A DNA stretch of 8,187 nt, taken from assembly GCA_947463775.1 (NCBI GenBank), contig CANHVD010000233.1:1-8187 (forward strand), read 5' to 3'. The position numbers were made by a program, and so were the translations under genes. Below are positions 6,066-8,187 of the stretch, one piece after another. Source of the stretch: Planctomycetaceae bacterium. GTDB lineage: Bacteria; Planctomycetota; Planctomycetia; Planctomycetales; Planctomycetaceae. How positions within the stretch are numbered: the first letter of the stretch is position 1; the number at the start of each line of letters is the position of its first letter. The notes beneath the pieces were generated by a model. That model made no database searches. It saw only the letters and a list, made by a program, of their open reading frames with translations, and was not told where the DNA came from.

Positions 6066-7400
6066 TCATTTCAACGATTCACGCGCGACTCGCATGACGT
6101 TGCCTCCGATAATCTTTCGAATCTCGTCATCCGAGTAACCTCGCTGAACAAGCCCCACAGTAAACAGCGGCCAGTTCGTCCATGCGAGACTTGTTGTCAT
6201 TTCCGGAGTCTCCGCAAAATCATCTTTTGGCCACAGTGAACGAAAAGGCTCACGCGAGCGAGAACGTTTCGGAAGCTTGCGACCTTCCAAAGAAGAATTC
6301 TGAGACGAATACGCAACGTCGGTTCCAATAGCCACATGATCGACGCCAAACTTCTTCGTCACGTATTGGATATGATCCAGTAACGAAGAAACATCGCCTG
6401 CGCCTCGCAGGAACTTCGAGATGCAACAAATCCCGATGTATCCCCCTGAATCAACGATCGCCTGAATTACTTCGTCAGGCTTGCTCCGGATGTGGGGATG
6501 GATGGCCGCACATGTGGAATGGCTGGCAACAACCGGTCGAGTTGAGACTTTGGCCGCTTCAAGACTCGTTTGCCAACCCGAATGAGCACAGTCCGGAATG
6601 ACACCTATGCGGTTCATTTCCGCAACCGAGTATCGCCCAAAATCACTGAGGCCAGCATTGGATGTCTCGCCACATCCATCACCAATCATGTTTCTTCGCT
6701 GGTAGGTCAGGTGCATCATGCGGATGCCAAGCTGAAAGAAGATTTTTACATACGCCAGCTCATCTTCTTTCGAGTCCCATTCCTGCGTCAGCGGGATACC
6801 ATTCCCGGTCATATACAGAGCATGTCGCCCGGCAGCCTTTGCGGTCTCAATATCGCCAGGGACCGCGGCCTTGCAGACAAAATCACGCATAAGATCCGTG
6901 GCAAAGCTGAATCGAGCCAACCGCTTGATCAGTCTCAAGGGATCCTGGCACTCTTGCCCTGCGTTCTGAAAAATGCAGGTGACTCCCGAGGCCTGCCAGG
7001 CATTTCGGTACTCCTGCTGCTCGATTGCATCAGTGACATAACGCGTCATCGTCATGTCCTCCTGAAGATCCTCGATCTCCTGGTCTGATGCTCCTGCTTC
7101 GATCTCGGCCGCCAATAGATCTCCATTGATCGCCGCCCGCGGTGAGAATCCGTAAGAATCAAAAACGATCGACTCGGAATGCAGCCGCAGCCCTCGTTCC
7201 AACTCCGCCGCGGATGGCTTCAGGATTGAAAGAGCCACATCACGCGCATGTTGAATCTGTGGGTTCAGATTATTCGTGAGACGATCAATCGGATCTCCAT
7301 CTGAAGCACTCATTCCGGCTGCCGCCTTCACTCCGCCAGTTGTGGCTAATGAGGCCAGAGAAGCAATTGTCGATGTTTGAAGAAATGACCGCCGTTGCAT
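6066..7400 (-). CDS. Tat-exported membrane dipeptidase-like protein (peptidase M19 family), degenerate metal site
   Basis: The 444-residue protein starts with a twin-arginine signal (RRSFLQ, residues 3-8, then a Ser/Ala/Leu core, likely cut near Ala26-Ala28). The rest follows the renal-dipeptidase (M19) pattern: GLSDFGR (250-256), AEMNRIGVIPDCAHSG (260-275), VASHS (291-295), SKPDEVI (306-312), HVAIGTDVAY (355-364) and the C-terminal RGYSDDEIRKIIGGNVMRV. M19 enzymes normally cleave dipeptides with two zincs held by an N-terminal HxD, a Glu and two His. By my hand alignment the HxD site is DSYGF (81-85), the Glu site is MTGN with Thr198, and the first His is Tyr233 in LTYQRRN. Only His273 and the catalytic-region Asp361 remain. 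A basic stretch (KLPKRSRSREPFR, 375-387) interrupts the region after the Asp. It may therefore be a non-peptidase or a one-metal enzyme. ATG 7400 has AGGGG (7408-7412) with a 7-nt spacer. The next gene upstream on this strand is the esterase, 148 bp away. Confidence 0.87.
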   Translation of the reverse strand: MQRRSFLQTSTIASLASLATTGGVKAAAGMSASDGDPIDRLTNNLNPQIQHARDVALSILKPSAAELERGLRLHSESIVFDSYGFSPRAAINGDLLAAEIEAGASDQEIEDLQEDMTMTRYVTDAIEQQEYRNAWQASGVTCIFQNAGQECQDPLRLIKRLARFSFATDLMRDFVCKAAVPGDIETAKAAGRHALYMTGNGIPLTQEWDSKEDELAYVKIFFQLGIRMMHLTYQRRNMIGDGCGETSNAGLSDFGRYSVAEMNRIGVIPDCAHSGWQTSLEAAKVSTRPVVASHSTCAAIHPHIRSKPDEVIQAIVDSGGYIGICCISKFLRGAGDVSSLLDHIQYVTKKFGVDHVAIGTDVAYSSQNSSLEGRKLPKRSRSREPFRSLWPKDDFAETPEMTTSLAWTNWPLFTVGLVQRGYSDDEIRKIIGGNVMRVARESLK

Positions 7401-7475
7401 TCAACTGCCCCTGTAAAGTACCGAATACCGCTGGACAAGATCGCAGACACTCCGGAATTGTTGCACGCGTCTATT

Positions 7476-7498
7476 GGGACTGACAGGAGAACAGTCCC
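7476..7498. repeat. Perfect 7-bp inverted repeat between esterase and dipeptidase-like genes
   Basis: GGGACTG (7476-7482) and CAGTCCC (7492-7498) are exact inverse complements around a 9-nt spacer, in the 148-bp gap between two genes read leftward. It lies 50 bp past the esterase stop and 75 bp before the next ATG. It could be a terminator stem without T-run or an operator. I found no convincing -35/-10 pair for the dipeptidase-like gene beside it. Confidence 0.35.
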
Positions 7499-7548
7499 TG
7501 GGCGAAACAGGAATTCAGAACCCCCTCATTCTTTGAAGGATCCAAAAT

Positions 7549-8187
7549 TCACTCAGCGACACGATTTCTTTCAATGCACTGTTCGATGCGCAATAAAAAT
7601 CGCTGCAGAACGTTCATGGGGATCGTGTGCGGGCCATTGAATTCGACGAACTCGACGCTGAAGCCCGCTTCAACCAACAGATCTTTTAGTTCGACGGCTG
7701 GCGCAAACGGCAACACAAAATCCTGCCGGCCATGAGATTGAAGGACATCGCAGCCGGAATGTGATGCAGCAAGATTCTGCCAGTGGTTTCTGTTCAGCAA
7801 AGTCCCCGAAAACAGCGTCAGCAATGCGGGTCGCAAATTTCTAGTCAGCACCAGGTTCGTACTGACCATGGCCCCCTGAGAAAACCCACCCAGAACCACA
7901 CGAGTTTCATCCAGTCCGGAAACGGACATGGCAGCCGTAACGGTCTCAAATAGTTTTTCTTCAGCCTCTCTCATACCAGGAGGCTCAAGCAGCATCAGCT
8001 GATCGTAGTCTCGAGTTTGGTTAATCTCGGCAAGCTTCGCCATATTGATCGGCCACCATGCCCGACCACCCGCCATTCCCAGAGGAGAAAGATCGATCGG
8101 AGCTTCCGGGAACACGAAGCGACAACACGACTGAATCAGCTGACTTGAATCGATCAGCATCGGGCCAAAATCAGCCAGATCATCTCC
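7549..8187 (-). CDS. Carboxylesterase/phospholipase-type alpha/beta hydrolase (Abhydrolase_2), 5'-truncated
   Basis: The frame is open to the right edge, and the first visible residues are GDDLADFGP. This matches the HGxGDDxxDF region that opens this family (the oxyanion loop), so the real start lies just outside the window and the ATG at 8160 is internal. The visible part is 212 residues. It contains the nucleophile elbow GGFSQGA (Ser103 of the visible fragment), the acid in SHGRQDFVLP (Asp156) and the base in NGPHTIP (His187), with the usual spacing for the triad. WWPIN (visible 44-48) matches the conserved WFDI-like position. Full-length members are about 220 residues, so perhaps 10-20 are missing. 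The family hydrolyses short carboxylic esters, acyl-protein thioesters or lysophospholipids in the cytoplasm; no export signal can be judged because the N-terminus is absent. The gene stops at TGA 7549-7551. Confidence 0.88.
   Translation of the reverse strand, partial: GDDLADFGPMLIDSSQLIQSCCRFVFPEAPIDLSPLGMAGGRAWWPINMAKLAEINQTRDYDQLMLLEPPGMREAEEKLFETVTAAMSVSGLDETRVVLGGFSQGAMVSTNLVLTRNLRPALLTLFSGTLLNRNHWQNLAASHSGCDVLQSHGRQDFVLPFAPAVELKDLLVEAGFSVEFVEFNGPHTIPMNVLQRFLLRIEQCIERNRVAE

Noticed and set aside
6570..7088. A 172-codon + strand frame
   Set aside because: It is antisense within the M19-like gene, whose protein motifs are clear; no independent support.
7401..7460. Possible sigma-70 promoter (TTGTCC and TACTTT/TACAGG on the - strand) for the dipeptidase-like gene
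   Set aside because: Spacing is 12 nt for one pairing, and the other places the -10 inside the Shine-Dalgarno; neither is credible.

Overview
The window looks like chromosomal DNA from a planctomycete, probably a Planctomycetaceae-type genome. This is inferred from gene content, not from a marker gene. The clues are a Tat-exported Gfo/Idh/MocA oxidoreductase of the kind that is greatly expanded in that phylum, a Tat-exported M19-like dipeptidase, a DUF374 acyltransferase, short secreted esterase-type hydrolases, mid-range GC, and spacious gene packing with several genes on their own. No rRNA, tRNA, CRISPR array, transposase or phage gene was recognised.

Layout, left to right. (1) 1-606 (+): 3' part of a coiled-coil protein with a C4 zinc ribbon. 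(2) 642-1487 (-): secreted alpha/beta hydrolase of the BD-FAE/esterase type, convergent with the zinc-ribbon gene. (3) 1599-2765 (-): stand-alone FabH-like condensing enzyme with an intact Cys-His-Asn triad. (4) 2853-4238 (-): Tat-signal Gfo/Idh/MocA oxidoreductase. Genes 4, 3 and 2 run in the same direction with gaps of about 90-110 bp and could be loosely co-transcribed. (5) 4239-5294: a divergent gene-poor region of about 1 kb. It holds several inverted repeats and a candidate 80-codon small gene (4493-4734) that is readable only through a -1 frameshift at an A-run. (6) 5295-6044 (+): DUF374 lysophospholipid-acyltransferase-like protein. (7) 6066-7400 (-): Tat-signal M19-family protein, convergent with the acyltransferase. 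(8) 7549-8187 (-): carboxylesterase/phospholipase-type hydrolase whose 5' end lies beyond the right edge.

No coherent pathway ties the genes together. Most are housekeeping, envelope or secreted enzymes. The observations most worth a second look are the M19-like protein, which keeps the fold signatures but appears to have lost four of the five zinc-binding residues, and the small frameshifted ORF, which has a slippery-type heptamer followed by a strong hairpin. I see no convincing multi-gene novel system.
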